A DNA stretch of 55,927 bases from Clostridia bacterium (GTDB lineage: Bacteria > Bacillota > Clostridia > Oscillospirales > CAG-382). The notes under the pieces were generated by a model that was given only the letters and a program-made list of their open reading frames with translations, searched no databases and had not been told where the DNA came from. Below, one piece after another: positions 23,776-33,380 of the stretch; the first letter of the stretch is position 1; the number at the start of each line of letters is the position of its first letter. The position numbers and the translations under genes are program-made. Location: assembly GCA_017521025.1 (NCBI GenBank), contig JAFXEB010000026.1, positions 1 to 55,927 of the forward strand. Reading direction: 5' to 3'.

Positions 23776-25632
23776 CTATTTCTCCAAAAGCCTTGCCGCC
23801 TCGTCTGCCATCTGCTCGGGCAGGAAGCCGCAATCCTCGAACAGCCTGTCTGTACTGCCGTGGGTCACAAAGCGGTCATCCACCGCCCTTATGCGCACAG
23901 CCTTGCCCTGCAAAAGCCCCTTTTCGGCAAGGCTTGCCACGGTGCGCTCGGCAAAACCGCCGCTGCGCATCCCCTCCTCGGGGAAATACAGAGCATAGCA
24001 ATCCTCCAGAAGGGACGCCAGAGTGCCCATATCCAGAGGCTTGAGCCTGAGCACCCGTATCACACGTACGGACACGCCACGGTCAAAAAGCAGCTCTGCC
24101 GCCCGCAGGGCGTTAAAGCAAAGCCTGCCGTAGGTGACTATGGCAAGTCGGGGGCGGTCGGCGCCTATGTCGGCATAGGACAAAAAGCCGCCCACGGAGG
24201 TGTATATACTGCGGTCATAGCTCTTTTCGCCCCCACGGGGGTAGCGGACGACCGCAAGCTTGCCAAATTCAAAGCAACGGGCAAAGGATATCTCCATATC
24301 CTCATAGCACTCAGGGGAATAGACCTCACACTCAGGTATCTGCAGTGTAAATCCAACGTCAAAAAGCCCGTGGTGGGTGGGTCCGTCCTCGCCCACTATG
24401 CCCGCCCTGTCCAGGGCGAGTATCATAGGCAGACCCTGAAGCGCCGCATCGTGTATGAGCTGGTCATAGGAGCGCTGAGCAAAGGTGGAGTACACCGCAA
24501 AAACGGGGTGCATACCTCCTGCCGAAAGACCTGCCCCGTAGGTCAGGGCGTGCTCCTCGGCGATGCCCACGTCCGAAAACCGTTCGGGAAACCGCCTTGC
24601 AAACTCGGAAAGCCCCGTGCCCTCACCCATAGCCGCCGTAATGGCGAAAAGCCGCTTATCCTCTGTGGCACGGCGGCACATTATATCCCCGAACACCGAG
24701 GAAAAGCTCTTGCCGTTACCGAAAACGCCGCCCTTGGGCACGCCGTGATACTTATCAGGCTGCTCCTCCGCAGGGGCATAGCCCTTTCCCTTACGGGTCT
24801 GCACGTGGACTATACTGCACTTGCGGTCAAGCATAGCGTCCTTAAAAACGCCCTGAAGGCGCTTTATATCGTAGCCGTCAACGGGGCCGTAATAGTTGAG
24901 CCCCAGATTTTCAAAAAAGTTGTCACGCCATACAAGGCGCTTGGTTGCGTTTTTGATGCCCCTTGCAAGCTTGGTAAGAGGCTTGCCGATAAGCGGAATA
25001 GCGGCAAAGGCCTTTTTCAGCCTGTATTTCATACCAAGGTATCTGGGACTGGTGCGCAGCCTTGCAAAATATCTGTTCATCGCCCCTACGTTGGGGGATA
25101 TGGACATCTCGTTATCGTTGAGCACCACTATAAGCCGCAGGTCCTTACCTGCCATGTTGTTCAGCGCCTCGTATATCATGCCGCCCGTAAAGGCACCGTC
25201 GCCTGCCACGGCAACGGTATAGCTCTTGCGCCCCGCCGCCTTATCTGCGGTGGCAAGACCGATAGCCGCCGAAAGAGAGGTGCTTGCGTGACCTGCGCCG
25301 AAGCTGTCATGCTCGCTCTCCCTGCGGCGGGGAAAGCCCGATATACCGCCGTACTCACGGAGGGTATCCATATCACGGTTCCTGCCCGTCAGCATCTTAT
25401 GTACGTATGCCTGATGCCCCACGTCCCATATTATCCTGTCCTCAGGGGTGGAGAACACGGAGTGTAGGGCTACGGTAAGCTCTACCGTGCCCAGATTGGA
25501 GGACAGATGACCGCCCTGCTTGAGAGCAACCTCCAACAGCCTCTCCCTTATCTCACCGCAAAGACTATTCAATTCATCAACGCTCATCCGCTTAAGAGGG
25601 GCAGATGAGTTAAGGTTATCAAGGATACCCAT
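23776..25632 (-). CDS. dxs: 1-deoxy-D-xylulose-5-phosphate synthase
   Basis: 618 aa from the ATG at 25632 (GGTGAG upstream); 12 further codons are open before it. A thiamine-diphosphate enzyme that joins pyruvate and glyceraldehyde 3-phosphate to start the MEP isoprenoid pathway. Conserved parts include GHLSSNLGTVELTVALH, WDVGHQAYVHK, GDGAFTGGMIYEALNN (TPP site) and DRAGIVGEDGPTHHG. Together with ispA upstream it supplies prenyl diphosphates. It has its own probable promoter. Confidence 0.95.
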   Translation of the reverse strand: MGILDNLNSSAPLKRMSVDELNSLCGEIRERLLEVALKQGGHLSSNLGTVELTVALHSVFSTPEDRIIWDVGHQAYVHKMLTGRNRDMDTLREYGGISGFPRRRESEHDSFGAGHASTSLSAAIGLATADKAAGRKSYTVAVAGDGAFTGGMIYEALNNMAGKDLRLIVVLNDNEMSISPNVGAMNRYFARLRTSPRYLGMKYRLKKAFAAIPLIGKPLTKLARGIKNATKRLVWRDNFFENLGLNYYGPVDGYDIKRLQGVFKDAMLDRKCSIVHVQTRKGKGYAPAEEQPDKYHGVPKGGVFGNGKSFSSVFGDIMCRRATEDKRLFAITAAMGEGTGLSEFARRFPERFSDVGIAEEHALTYGAGLSAGGMHPVFAVYSTFAQRSYDQLIHDAALQGLPMILALDRAGIVGEDGPTHHGLFDVGFTLQIPECEVYSPECYEDMEISFARCFEFGKLAVVRYPRGGEKSYDRSIYTSVGGFLSYADIGADRPRLAIVTYGRLCFNALRAAELLFDRGVSVRVIRVLRLKPLDMGTLASLLEDCYALYFPEEGMRSGGFAERTVASLAEKGLLQGKAVRIRAVDDRFVTHGSTDRLFEDCGFLPEQMADEAARLLEK

Positions 25633-25659
25633 ACACTCACCAAGTAAATTTACACCTAT

Positions 25660-25687
25660 ATTATACACCTTTTGTATAATAATGCAA
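25660..25687 (-). promoter_or_regulatory. Probable promoter of dxs
   Basis: TATAAT (25660-25665), 16-bp spacer, TTGCAT (25682-25687). The ispA-dxs gap is an AT-rich 120 bp, so dxs may start an independent transcript. Confidence 0.5.
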
Positions 25688-25752
25688 CAGTTTTATGATT
25701 TTATGTATACAAATTTTATATGCAGTTTTTGTATATATTTCACAAAGCAAGG

Positions 25753-26655
25753 CTAATTTCTGCGCTCAAGCAGATAGTCGCACAACTCAAGCAGCGCCTT
25801 GCCTCCCTCGCCGCCTATCTTTTGCGCCGTTTCCACCGCACGCAGGCTGAGCTCTCTCGCCGCCGCCTTTGCGTCCTCAAGCCCAAGCAGGCTCACATAG
25901 GTGTTTTTGCCGTAGGCGGCGTCCTTGCCTACGGTCTTACCCATAGTCTCGGAGCTGGACTCCACGTCCAACACATCGTCCTTTATCTGAAAGGCAAGTC
26001 CTACGTCCTCGGCAAAACGGACGGCAAGGGAAGTCTGCTCCCCGTCGGCACCTGCGGCTATACAGCCCAGACAGGCGGAGGCACGTATCATAGCCGCCGT
26101 TTTCAGCAGATGGGTTTTTTGCACCCTGCCTATGTCCTCCTCCACGCCTTCGATATGCAAGTCAAGCTGCTGACCGCCGCACATACCGTCAAGCCCCGCA
26201 CATTCCGCAAGCAGAGCGGCGGCACGGGCATTTTTTGTACCGTCACAAAGGGGGTTGGTGGCGGCGGCATAGAAGCTCTCGATTATCAGTGCGTCACCTG
26301 CCAGAATAGCCGTGTACTCGCCAAATGCCTTGTGGCTGGTAGGCTTCCCACGCCTGAAATCGTCGTTATCCATAGCAGGCAGGTCATCGTGGATAAGGGA
26401 TGCGGTATGCATCATCTCCACGGCGGCACCGTATGCCACGGCTGACGCCTCGTCACCGCCGAAGGCACGGCAAAACAGTACGCACAGATAAGGGCGCACC
26501 CTTTTGCCCCCTGCGAAAAGGGAGTATTCCATAGCCTGGGCAAGTCTTTCGTAGCCTGCCCTGTCGGCGCCCCTCTCCGAAAGCACACGCCTTATATCGC
26601 CGTCCACAAGGGCGGCAACTCTTGTCATATCCTCAAAAAGCTTTTCGTATCTCAT
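25753..26655 (-). CDS. ispA: Polyprenyl synthetase (geranyl/farnesyl diphosphate synthase)
   Basis: 300 aa from the ATG at 26655; the frame stays open upstream, but that part lies inside xseB. It condenses isopentenyl diphosphate with allylic diphosphates. The first aspartate-rich motif is DDLPAMDNDD, then GGQQLDL, and the second motif KDDVLDV. No clear ribosome site; the start lies 4 bases after the xseB stop, so coupling is likely. Confidence 0.93.
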   Translation of the reverse strand: MRYEKLFEDMTRVAALVDGDIRRVLSERGADRAGYERLAQAMEYSLFAGGKRVRPYLCVLFCRAFGGDEASAVAYGAAVEMMHTASLIHDDLPAMDNDDFRRGKPTSHKAFGEYTAILAGDALIIESFYAAATNPLCDGTKNARAAALLAECAGLDGMCGGQQLDLHIEGVEEDIGRVQKTHLLKTAAMIRASACLGCIAAGADGEQTSLAVRFAEDVGLAFQIKDDVLDVESSSETMGKTVGKDAAYGKNTYVSLLGLEDAKAAARELSLRAVETAQKIGGEGGKALLELCDYLLERRN

Positions 26656-26659
26656 AGCA

Positions 26660-26869
26660 TCAGTTACCGTCAAAGGGAGCGGTGGTGCCGTCGGACGTGA
26701 CCTTAAGCACCCTCTGCTCTGCATCGTTAAGCGCCTTCTCGCAATAGGCTACAAGCCCCTTGCCCTCCTCAAAAAGCGAAAGCATTTTATCAAGGGGCGC
26801 CTTGCCCCCCTCAAGCTCTCTTACAACCTGCTCAAGCCGTGCCAGAGCGTTTTCAAAGTTCATCTCCAT
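26660..26869 (-). CDS. xseB: Exodeoxyribonuclease VII small subunit
   Basis: A 69-aa helical subunit that binds XseA to form exonuclease VII, which degrades single-stranded DNA to oligonucleotides. The family signature FENALARLEQVVRELEGGK and LDKMLSLFEEG near residues 26-36 are clear. It overlaps xseA by 17 bp and leads into ispA. A second ATG two codons in (26863) is an alternative start. Confidence 0.95.
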   Translation of the reverse strand: MEMNFENALARLEQVVRELEGGKAPLDKMLSLFEEGKGLVAYCEKALNDAEQRVLKVTSDGTTAPFDGN

Positions 26870-28136
26870 AAAGCTCTACCTTTCCGACGGTGGCATCAGC
26901 CTTACCGTCTGCCATTTTAAGCACAAAGCCATCCCCTGCCTTAAGGGAAGCGATGGAAGTAAGGGTATTGCCCTTGCTGTCCGTAACGGCGGCGTACCCA
27001 CGGGACAGCACCGCCATAGGGTCCAGAAGCGCAAGCCGCTGACTGAGGGAATCCACCCTGTAGCTCACCTGCTTCAGAGAGGAAGCCGCACCCTGACCGA
27101 GACGGGCACCCAGAGACTCTGCCGACTGCTTAAGCAGTGCGGTCTTGTGCTTTACCGCTGTGGTAAGCCACCCCTCAAGGTCTGCAAGCCTGAGCCTTCT
27201 GTCATCAAAGCCTGCCGTGGGTGAGCGCAGTACCGAGCTTGCCTTCAGCGAGGCAAGGGCACGCCTTTCACCCTCTATCTTAGCAGTAAGCAGGGTGCGC
27301 ATACGGTTTTCTGCGTTATCAAAGCGGCGTATTATGTCGGCACGGTCGGGGAAGACCAGCTCTGCCGCCGCAGAGGGCGTAGGTGCCCTCAGGTCTGCCG
27401 CAAAATCGCAGAGTGTAAAATCGGTCTCGTGCCCCACGGCGGAGACCACGGGGACAACAGACGCCGCCACGGTGCGCACGAGCTGTTCGTTATTGAACTC
27501 CCACAGCTCCTCCACCGAGCCGCCGCCACGACCGATAATGATAACGTCCACAGGAAGCACGCTGTTAAAGTAGCGAACCCCTGCCGCAAGGCTTGCCGCC
27601 GCACCCTCGCCCTGAACGAGAGAGGGGTAGACCACCACCTCACACAGAGGGAAACGCCTGCCCGCCACGTTTATAACGTCCCTGACAGCCGCACCCGTTG
27701 CGCTGGTGATAACGCCCACACGCCTCGGTATCTTGGGCAGCCGCCTCTTACGCTCAGGCGCAAAAAGCCCCTCTGCCGCCAGCCGCCTTTTAAGCTGCTC
27801 AAGAGCCACGAACAAGGCACCCTCACCCTCGGGCACAAGGCTGTCTGCGTAAAGCAGATACTGCCCACCCTGAGGGTAGACGGAGATGCGCCCCGTGCAC
27901 AGCACCTTCATACCGCTTTCGGGAGCGAAGGCGAGGCGCTCGGCACGGCTTTTGAACATCACCCCACGGATGGTAGCGCCCTCGTCTTTAAGGGTGAAAA
28001 AGATGTGCCCCTTGCCCGACGGTGCCGAGCAGTTGGATATCTCGCCCTTGACGCTGACGCTCTTTAGCTGAGGTGACGCCTCCAGATAGCTCTTTATAAA
28101 GCCCGTAAGCTCGGCTACTGTATAAATATGCTCCAT
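26853..28136 (-). CDS. xseA: Exodeoxyribonuclease VII large subunit
   Basis: The 427-aa catalytic subunit. The N-terminal OB-fold domain spans about residues 5-105 (SVKGEISNCS, GHIFFTLKDEGA). The catalytic region includes GVITSATGAAVRDVI, DVIIIGRGGGSVEELWEFN and SAVGHETDFTLCDFAADLRAPTPS-type motifs, followed by a coiled coil. Its ATG overlaps the nusB stop in TAATG, so the two are coupled. Confidence 0.97.
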   Translation of the reverse strand: MEHIYTVAELTGFIKSYLEASPQLKSVSVKGEISNCSAPSGKGHIFFTLKDEGATIRGVMFKSRAERLAFAPESGMKVLCTGRISVYPQGGQYLLYADSLVPEGEGALFVALEQLKRRLAAEGLFAPERKRRLPKIPRRVGVITSATGAAVRDVINVAGRRFPLCEVVVYPSLVQGEGAAASLAAGVRYFNSVLPVDVIIIGRGGGSVEELWEFNNEQLVRTVAASVVPVVSAVGHETDFTLCDFAADLRAPTPSAAAELVFPDRADIIRRFDNAENRMRTLLTAKIEGERRALASLKASSVLRSPTAGFDDRRLRLADLEGWLTTAVKHKTALLKQSAESLGARLGQGAASSLKQVSYRVDSLSQRLALLDPMAVLSRGYAAVTDSKGNTLTSIASLKAGDGFVLKMADGKADATVGKVELYGDEL

Positions 28137-28537
28137 TACGCCTGCTCTTTCAGTGCTTTGTCAACGCCGCCGAGAACGCCGTTGGCAAAGGAAGCGCTCT
28201 CCTCACCGTCATAGCGCTTTATAAGCTCGATAGCCTCGTTTACGGCTATCTCAGCAGGCAGCTCGGTAAACATCATCTCATAAACGCAAAGACGCATAGC
28301 CGCCCTTGCCACACGGGACAGACGGTCGCCCTCCCACCTGATAAGCGCCCTCTCCAAAGCGGCGTCTACCTCAGAAAGCTTTGCCACAGCACCCTCGAAA
28401 AGCCCCTTACCGAAGGCGCTTATCTTCATCTCACGGGCGTCTGCCGCCAAAGCCATAGTCTCCTCAGGCGCATCCTCCTTAAAGCAATGCTCAAACAGCA
28501 GGATAAATGCCGCCTCTCTCGCTTCTCTTCTTGTCAT
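28136..28537 (-). CDS. nusB: Transcription antitermination factor NusB
   Basis: 133 aa from the ATG at 28537, behind GGGAGG; a further 16 in-frame codons upstream have no ribosome site. The all-helical RNA-binding protein acts with NusE at boxA sites, chiefly in rRNA transcription. TRREAREAAFILLFE and the C-terminal EIAVNEAIELIKRYDGEESASFANGVLGG region are typical. First gene of the nusB-xseA-xseB-ispA operon. Confidence 0.95.
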   Translation of the reverse strand: MTRREAREAAFILLFEHCFKEDAPEETMALAADAREMKISAFGKGLFEGAVAKLSEVDAALERALIRWEGDRLSRVARAAMRLCVYEMMFTELPAEIAVNEAIELIKRYDGEESASFANGVLGGVDKALKEQA

Positions 28538-28599
28538 ATATACCTCCCTCTCTGCGCCTCGGACGCAGATGGCATTATTCTCCAAATTAAACCATAATA

Positions 28600-28629
28600 A
28601 TTATACACCACAGACCACGGCTTTGTCAA
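28600..28629 (-). promoter_or_regulatory. Promoter of the nusB operon
   Basis: TATAAT (28600-28605), 18-bp spacer, TTGACA (28624-28629); divergent from the gpmI promoter 30 bp away. Confidence 0.75.
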
Positions 28630-28658
28630 GGAAAAAGCCAAATTTAAGGTCAAAACCC

Positions 28659-28687
28659 TTGCAAACGGGGGAAAAATATAGTATAAT
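28659..28687 (+). promoter_or_regulatory. Promoter of gpmI
   Basis: TTGCAA (28659-28664), 17 bp, TATAAT (28682-28687). Confidence 0.75.
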
Positions 28688-28730
28688 AGACCGAATATAT
28701 AATTATCAAAAGGAGAAGTTTAAGGTTTAT

Positions 28731-30359
28731 ATGAAAAAGGGCATTTTTGAAGGTAAAAAAAGACCTGTGCTTGTAATAGTTATGGACGGTGTTGGCGAAA
28801 CTCCCAATGTGGACGGTAACGCCGTAGCTGCAGCAAACACCCCTACTCTCGATATGCTGGCAGAGAAGTGTATGAAGTTCTCGCTGAAGGCACACGGCAC
28901 CGCCGTAGGTCTCCCGGGGGATGACGATATGGGCAACAGCGAGGTTGGTCATAACGCACTGGGCGCAGGTCAGGTGTTTGCACAGGGTGCAAAGCTTGTT
29001 ACCGAGGCTATAGAGACGGGCAGGATGTTTGAGGGCGAGTCTTGGAAGAGCGCTGTTGCCAAGGCTTTGGCAGGCGGCACCCTTCACTTTATCGGTCTTT
29101 TCTCTGACGGCAACGTACATTCCAACATCAGCCACCTTGAGGCTATGATAAAGCGTGCCAAGGAGGAGGGTGTAAAGAGAGTGCGCATACACATCCTGCT
29201 TGACGGCAGAGACGTGGGCGAGACCTCTGCCCTTGAGTACGTTAACCCCTTTGAGGACTTTCTTGCATCCCTTAACGACGGCGGCTTTGATGCACGCATT
29301 GCATCCGGCGGCGGCAGAATGACCATTACCATGGACAGATACGAGGCTAACTGGGCAATGGTTGACGCAGGCTGGCAGACCCACGTGCTTGGCGAGGGCA
29401 GACAGTTTGCATCTGCAAGGGAGGCTGTAGAGACCTACCGTGCCGAGACGGGCAAGATAGATCAGGACCTGCCTGCCTTTGTTATCGCCGAGGATGGCAA
29501 GCCCGTAGGCACCGTTGAGGATGGGGACGCCGTTATATTCTACAACTTCCGTGGCGACCGTTCCATTGAGATATCCCGTGCCTTTGAGGAGGCAGAGGTT
29601 CCCTTTGACAGAAAGAGAGTGCCCGACGTATTCTATGCAGGTATGCTTGAGTATGACGGTGACAAGCATATACCCAGCCACTACCTTGTAGCTCCCCCCG
29701 AGATCAGCAACACCATGGGCGAGCATCTTGCGAAGGCAGGCATAAAGCAGCTTGCTATAAGCGAGACCCAGAAATACGGTCACGTTACTTATTTCTGGAA
29801 CGGCAACAGGAGCGGCTATTTTGACGAGAGCCTTGAGGAGTATATAGAGATACCCTCCGACGTGGTTCCCTTTGAGCAGCGTCCCTGGATGAAGTGCGCA
29901 GAGATAACCGACCTGCTTATAGAGAAGATAGAGAGCGGCGAGTTTGATTTTCTCCGTGTAAACTTCCCCAACGGCGATATGGTAGGTCACACCGGCTCCT
30001 TCGACGCCACCGTGGTAAGTATGGAGGCGCTTGACCTTTGTCTGGCACGCATCCTTGCCGCCCTTGACAAGGCAGAGGGCGTGGCTATCATCACCGCAGA
30101 CCACGGCAACGCTGACGAGATGTACGAGCTTGACAAGAAGACGGGCAAGGCAAAGATAGGTGCTACGGGCAAGCCCAAGGCAAAGACCAGCCATACCCTG
30201 AACCCTGTTCCCTGCTATATCTATGACAATTTCTACGGCGACAGATACGTGGCAAACGAGGGCAGCTTCGGTCTTGCCAACGTAGCGGCTACCGTGTTTA
30301 CAATGCTGGGTCTTGAGGTCCCCGAGATGTGGGAGACGAGCCTTATAAAGCTCAAGTAA
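28731..30359 (+). CDS. gpmI: 2,3-bisphosphoglycerate-independent phosphoglycerate mutase
   Basis: 542 aa from the ATG at 28731 (AAAAGGAG upstream); a longer open frame would start before the promoter. The manganese-dependent glycolytic enzyme interconverts 3- and 2-phosphoglycerate through a phosphoserine. VIVMDGVG near residue 16 holds the first metal aspartate, and DDMGNSEVGHNALGAG the catalytic Ser70. ITADHGNADEM is in the C-terminal part. The protein is somewhat longer than Bacillus GpmI (about 511). Strong codon bias fits high expression. Confidence 0.95.
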   Translation: MKKGIFEGKKRPVLVIVMDGVGETPNVDGNAVAAANTPTLDMLAEKCMKFSLKAHGTAVGLPGDDDMGNSEVGHNALGAGQVFAQGAKLVTEAIETGRMFEGESWKSAVAKALAGGTLHFIGLFSDGNVHSNISHLEAMIKRAKEEGVKRVRIHILLDGRDVGETSALEYVNPFEDFLASLNDGGFDARIASGGGRMTITMDRYEANWAMVDAGWQTHVLGEGRQFASAREAVETYRAETGKIDQDLPAFVIAEDGKPVGTVEDGDAVIFYNFRGDRSIEISRAFEEAEVPFDRKRVPDVFYAGMLEYDGDKHIPSHYLVAPPEISNTMGEHLAKAGIKQLAISETQKYGHVTYFWNGNRSGYFDESLEEYIEIPSDVVPFEQRPWMKCAEITDLLIEKIESGEFDFLRVNFPNGDMVGHTGSFDATVVSMEALDLCLARILAALDKAEGVAIITADHGNADEMYELDKKTGKAKIGATGKPKAKTSHTLNPVPCYIYDNFYGDRYVANEGSFGLANVAATVFTMLGLEVPEMWETSLIKLK

Positions 30360-30407
30360 GACTGATCGGCAGTCCTTGACCTATATATGCGTATGTATGC
30401 GGGCGGC

Positions 30408-30435
30408 GTGTCCCCTCTCCCGAGGGAGGGGGCAC
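30408..30435. repeat. GC-rich 12-bp hairpin in the gpmI-M50 gap
   Basis: The arms 30408-30419 and 30424-30435 pair over 12 bases (two or three G-T) around a CCGA loop. No T-run follows, so it is not a standard terminator. It resembles hairpin 1 of the three-hairpin element but lacks the conserved linkers, so kinship is uncertain. Confidence 0.5.
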
Positions 30436-30602
30436 CCCCTGCACCCGCAGGCAACAGAGTGCGAGTGGGCGTTTAGTATGAGTTTTGCTTTTTGACATAC
30501 AATTCTTGTGCACCCCAAGAAATGGGTGTCAAAGCGTGAAACCGTGGTCTAAGGGGGCGCTGTGCTCCCCTGCACCCTGTGTTATTTTCGGAGGTTATAT
30601 CA

Positions 30603-31319
30603 ATGATTAGAATGCTGTTTTCCTCGGGCGATACGAAAACCGCCCTTATTACCGTACTGCTGTCACTGCCGGTCATACTGCTTGCCCTGACCGTGCACGA
30701 GGTAGCTCACGGCTACGTGGCATACCGCTGCGGCGACGGCACTGCCAAGGCCTACGGCAGGCTGACCCTTAACCCTACCAAGCACCTTGACCTTATGGGT
30801 ACCCTTTGTATGCTGCTGGTAGGCTTCGGTTGGGCAAAGCCCGTGCCCGTAAACAGCCGCTATTTCCGCAAGCCCAAGCGTGATATGGTGCTTGTTGCAC
30901 TGGCGGGGCCCGTGTCCAACCTGCTTACGGCTGTGGTTGCCGCCTTTATTTACGCACTGATCACAGCTTTGGGGAACGATGCCATCTACCGTGGCTTGTT
31001 CTTTGGGGACAAGATGGGGCTTGTGCTGTATTATGTGGCTACGCTGTTTTACCTTATGGTGCACATGAATCTGGGTCTTGCCCTGTTCAACCTTATACCC
31101 ATACCGCCTCTTGACGGCTCCAAGATACTTGCAGGTCTGCTCCCCTCTCACCTTGCAATGCGCTATGTACAGATAGAGCGCTATTCGGGACAGATAATGC
31201 TTATCGTGGCGGTGCTTTCCGTGTCGGGCGTGCTGAGCATATTGCTTGAGCCGCTGTTTTGGGCGAGGGAGGCTATTGCCGACGGTCTGTTCAGCCTGTT
31301 TATTAACATCTTTATTTAA
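30603..31319 (+). CDS. Site-2 protease family (M50) membrane metalloprotease
   Basis: 238 aa from the ATG at 30603 (CGGAGG upstream). A short-form M50 protease with about five membrane helices. The zinc motif HEVAH is at residues 32-36, and the second signature NLIPIPPLDGS near 160 supplies the aspartate ligand. Members of this short class often lie beside scpA-scpB in Clostridia, as here; their substrates are mostly unknown. It lacks a PDZ domain and so differs from RseP-type regulators. Confidence 0.9.
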   Translation: MIRMLFSSGDTKTALITVLLSLPVILLALTVHEVAHGYVAYRCGDGTAKAYGRLTLNPTKHLDLMGTLCMLLVGFGWAKPVPVNSRYFRKPKRDMVLVALAGPVSNLLTAVVAAFIYALITALGNDAIYRGLFFGDKMGLVLYYVATLFYLMVHMNLGLALFNLIPIPPLDGSKILAGLLPSHLAMRYVQIERYSGQIMLIVAVLSVSGVLSILLEPLFWAREAIADGLFSLFINIFI

Positions 31320-31336
31320 AAACAGAGGACGTTTTT

Positions 31337-32068
31337 ATGGAGAGTCTGAGCCTTAAGATAGAGCATTTTGAGGGTCCTCTCGATTTGCTGCTGAGTCTTA
31401 TAGCGAAAAACAAAATAGATATATTCGACATCCCCATAGCGGAGATAGCTGACCAGTATATGGCGTATATAGAGGGTATGCGCTCCCTTAATATGGAGGT
31501 CACCAGCGACTTTATCCGCATGGCGGCAGAGCTGATGCTTATCAAATCACGGATGCTGCTGCCCAAGGCGCCCGAGGCAGAGGACCCGAGAAAAGAGCTG
31601 GTGGATACCCTGCTTGAGTACAAGCGTGCCAAAGAGCTTGCCGCCTTTCTCAGGCTGCAGAGCGAGACCTATTACGACCGCTTTACCAAGGCGCCCGACG
31701 AGGGGGACGGCATATACAGCCGTGAGCACGCCGTGGAGCTGCTTACCGAGGCGTTTGAGCGTATAAAGCTGCGCCGTGCCGCAAAGCCCGATGCTCCCGT
31801 AGAGCTTTTTGAGAAGATGGAGAAGGAGCGCTACTACACGGTAAGCGAGAAGATAATGGCGGTGATACGCTTTATGCTTACCAAGGAGAAGAAGGGCGAG
31901 GAGGCAGAGTTTACCGAGCTGTTTCAGACCTGCAGGAGCAGGAACGAGATAGTTGCCGTGTTCCTTGCGCTGCTTGAGCTGGTCAAATCGGGCAGGATAG
32001 ACGTGCGAAAGACCCGTAACGAGCTGTATCTGATACTGTGTAAAACACATACGGAGGGCAATAAGTGA
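31337..32068 (+). CDS. scpA: Segregation and condensation protein A (kleisin)
   Basis: 243 aa; links the SMC heads and binds ScpB in the bacterial condensin that compacts and segregates chromosomes. The N-terminal signature EHFEGPLDLLLSLIAKNKIDI and AADLMLIKSRMLLP-type segment (here AAELMLIKSRMLLP) are clear, and the C-terminal winged helix is present. It overlaps scpB by 4 bp (GTGA). No smc gene is in the window. Confidence 0.96.
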   Translation: MESLSLKIEHFEGPLDLLLSLIAKNKIDIFDIPIAEIADQYMAYIEGMRSLNMEVTSDFIRMAAELMLIKSRMLLPKAPEAEDPRKELVDTLLEYKRAKELAAFLRLQSETYYDRFTKAPDEGDGIYSREHAVELLTEAFERIKLRRAAKPDAPVELFEKMEKERYYTVSEKIMAVIRFMLTKEKKGEEAEFTELFQTCRSRNEIVAVFLALLELVKSGRIDVRKTRNELYLILCKTHTEGNK

Positions 32069-32700
32069 AACTTCAGAAGGAAATAGAGGCTATGCTGTTC
32101 GCCGTGGGTGCGCCCATTACGGTGGAGAGGCTGTGCGAGCTTACGGGCGAGGGTGAGGAGGCTGTGAGGGCAGCCGCCCGTCGCATTGAGGAGAGGCTTG
32201 CCGCCGAGGAAAGCGGCATACAGCTTATCAAAATAGAAGACGGCTATCAGCTTTGCACCAAGCCTGACACGGGTGCGGCTGTAAAGAGGGCGCTGGAGCT
32301 TAAAAAGGCGCCGCCCCTTTCCAAGGCTACGCTGGAGGTACTTGCCATTATCGCCTACAACCAGCCGGTGACCCGCTCCTTTGTGGAGCAGGTGAGGGGC
32401 ATCGACTCCTCGTATATCGTGGCGGGGCTTGTAGACAAGGGGCTTGTGTGTGAGCGTGGGGTGCTGGATGCACCAGGTCGCCCCGTGCTGTTCGGCACTA
32501 CGGACGCTTTTTTGAGATGCTTTGGGCTTGCCTCCCTTTCGGAGCTGCCCGAGGCTGAGCTTCCCAACCCCGAGCAGATGAAGCTGCTTGACGGTAACGC
32601 CGAGGGCACCGCCGCAGACAGTGCCGAGGGCTCTGAGAGCGCTGAGAGCGCTGAGGGCACGGCAGACACCGTCGCTGAGGGCGGCGAAGGCGCACTATGA
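32065..32700 (+). CDS. scpB: Segregation and condensation protein B
   Basis: 211 aa from a GTG that overlaps the scpA stop. Two winged-helix domains include PPLSKATLEVLAIIAYNQPVT and GLVCERGVLDAPGRPVLFGTT. The last 35 residues are an acidic Ser/Glu/Ala tail with repeated SAE units, not part of the core fold and presumably disordered. It overlaps the next gene by 4 bp. Confidence 0.95.
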   Translation: MKLQKEIEAMLFAVGAPITVERLCELTGEGEEAVRAAARRIEERLAAEESGIQLIKIEDGYQLCTKPDTGAAVKRALELKKAPPLSKATLEVLAIIAYNQPVTRSFVEQVRGIDSSYIVAGLVDKGLVCERGVLDAPGRPVLFGTTDAFLRCFGLASLSELPEAELPNPEQMKLLDGNAEGTAADSAEGSESAESAEGTADTVAEGGEGAL

Positions 32701-33380
32701 TTGCTTTGTATATAGTCGGCGGCATATTGCTTTTGATACTGCTTTTGCTCCTTGTGAAGATAGGCGTGTATTTCAGCTACTACGGCAAGACCCCCGAGGT
32801 GGCGGTTAAGATAGCTTTTTTCACCCTGCGCTTTGATTCTAAGGACGTGAAGGAGCAGGCGAAGGAGCGGGCGGCGGACAAGCCTGAGAAGGACGGCGGC
32901 AAAAAAGAAAAGGAAGGTAAGGGGGAGAAAAAAGCTTCCCCTGCTATAAAGGACAGCCTTGCGGTGTTTAAGGACGGGATACTGCGCTTTTGGCGGAAGT
33001 ATAAGCGTTACGCAAGGCTTGAGAGGTATATCGTAAAGATAAACCTCGGCACCGATGACCCTGCACGAACCGCAGTGCTGTACGGCGGCGTGGCAACGGT
33101 GGCGGCATCGCTCCACGCATGGGCGATGTCGGTGAAGAAGCGAAGCAGAAAAGTGAAGGACATATACACCGAGGTGAAGCCTGACTTTATCGCCGAGAAG
33201 ACGGACGTGGCGGCTGAGGTGGGTTTTTCGCTGAGGGTGTGGCAGATCCTCTCCTGCCTATGGACTTTGTACAGCACCTACAAGCGATACAAGAAGCTGC
33301 CGCCCAAGGTGAGGAAGGGCGACGTTACTACAGAACAGAATGAGAAAGGTGACAGCAAGGATGACAAACGACAAGCTTAA
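32697..33380 (+). CDS. DUF2953 family membrane-anchored protein
   Basis: 227 aa. One N-terminal membrane helix (residues 3-22), then a soluble part with a highly charged Lys/Glu linker at about 50-83 and a globular region holding KINLGTDDPARTAVLYGG, the recognisable DUF2953 part. Function unknown. Across Clostridia this family commonly lies between scpB and ytfJ, and some are annotated as sporulation-associated by context. It overlaps both neighbours. Confidence 0.8.
   Translation: MIALYIVGGILLLILLLLLVKIGVYFSYYGKTPEVAVKIAFFTLRFDSKDVKEQAKERAADKPEKDGGKKEKEGKGEKKASPAIKDSLAVFKDGILRFWRKYKRYARLERYIVKINLGTDDPARTAVLYGGVATVAASLHAWAMSVKKRSRKVKDIYTEVKPDFIAEKTDVAAEVGFSLRVWQILSCLWTLYSTYKRYKKLPPKVRKGDVTTEQNEKGDSKDDKRQA

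Noticed and set aside
30360..30602. Terminator for gpmI at the GC-rich hairpin
   Set aside because: The stem at 30408-30435 has no T-run after it; I list it as a hairpin only.
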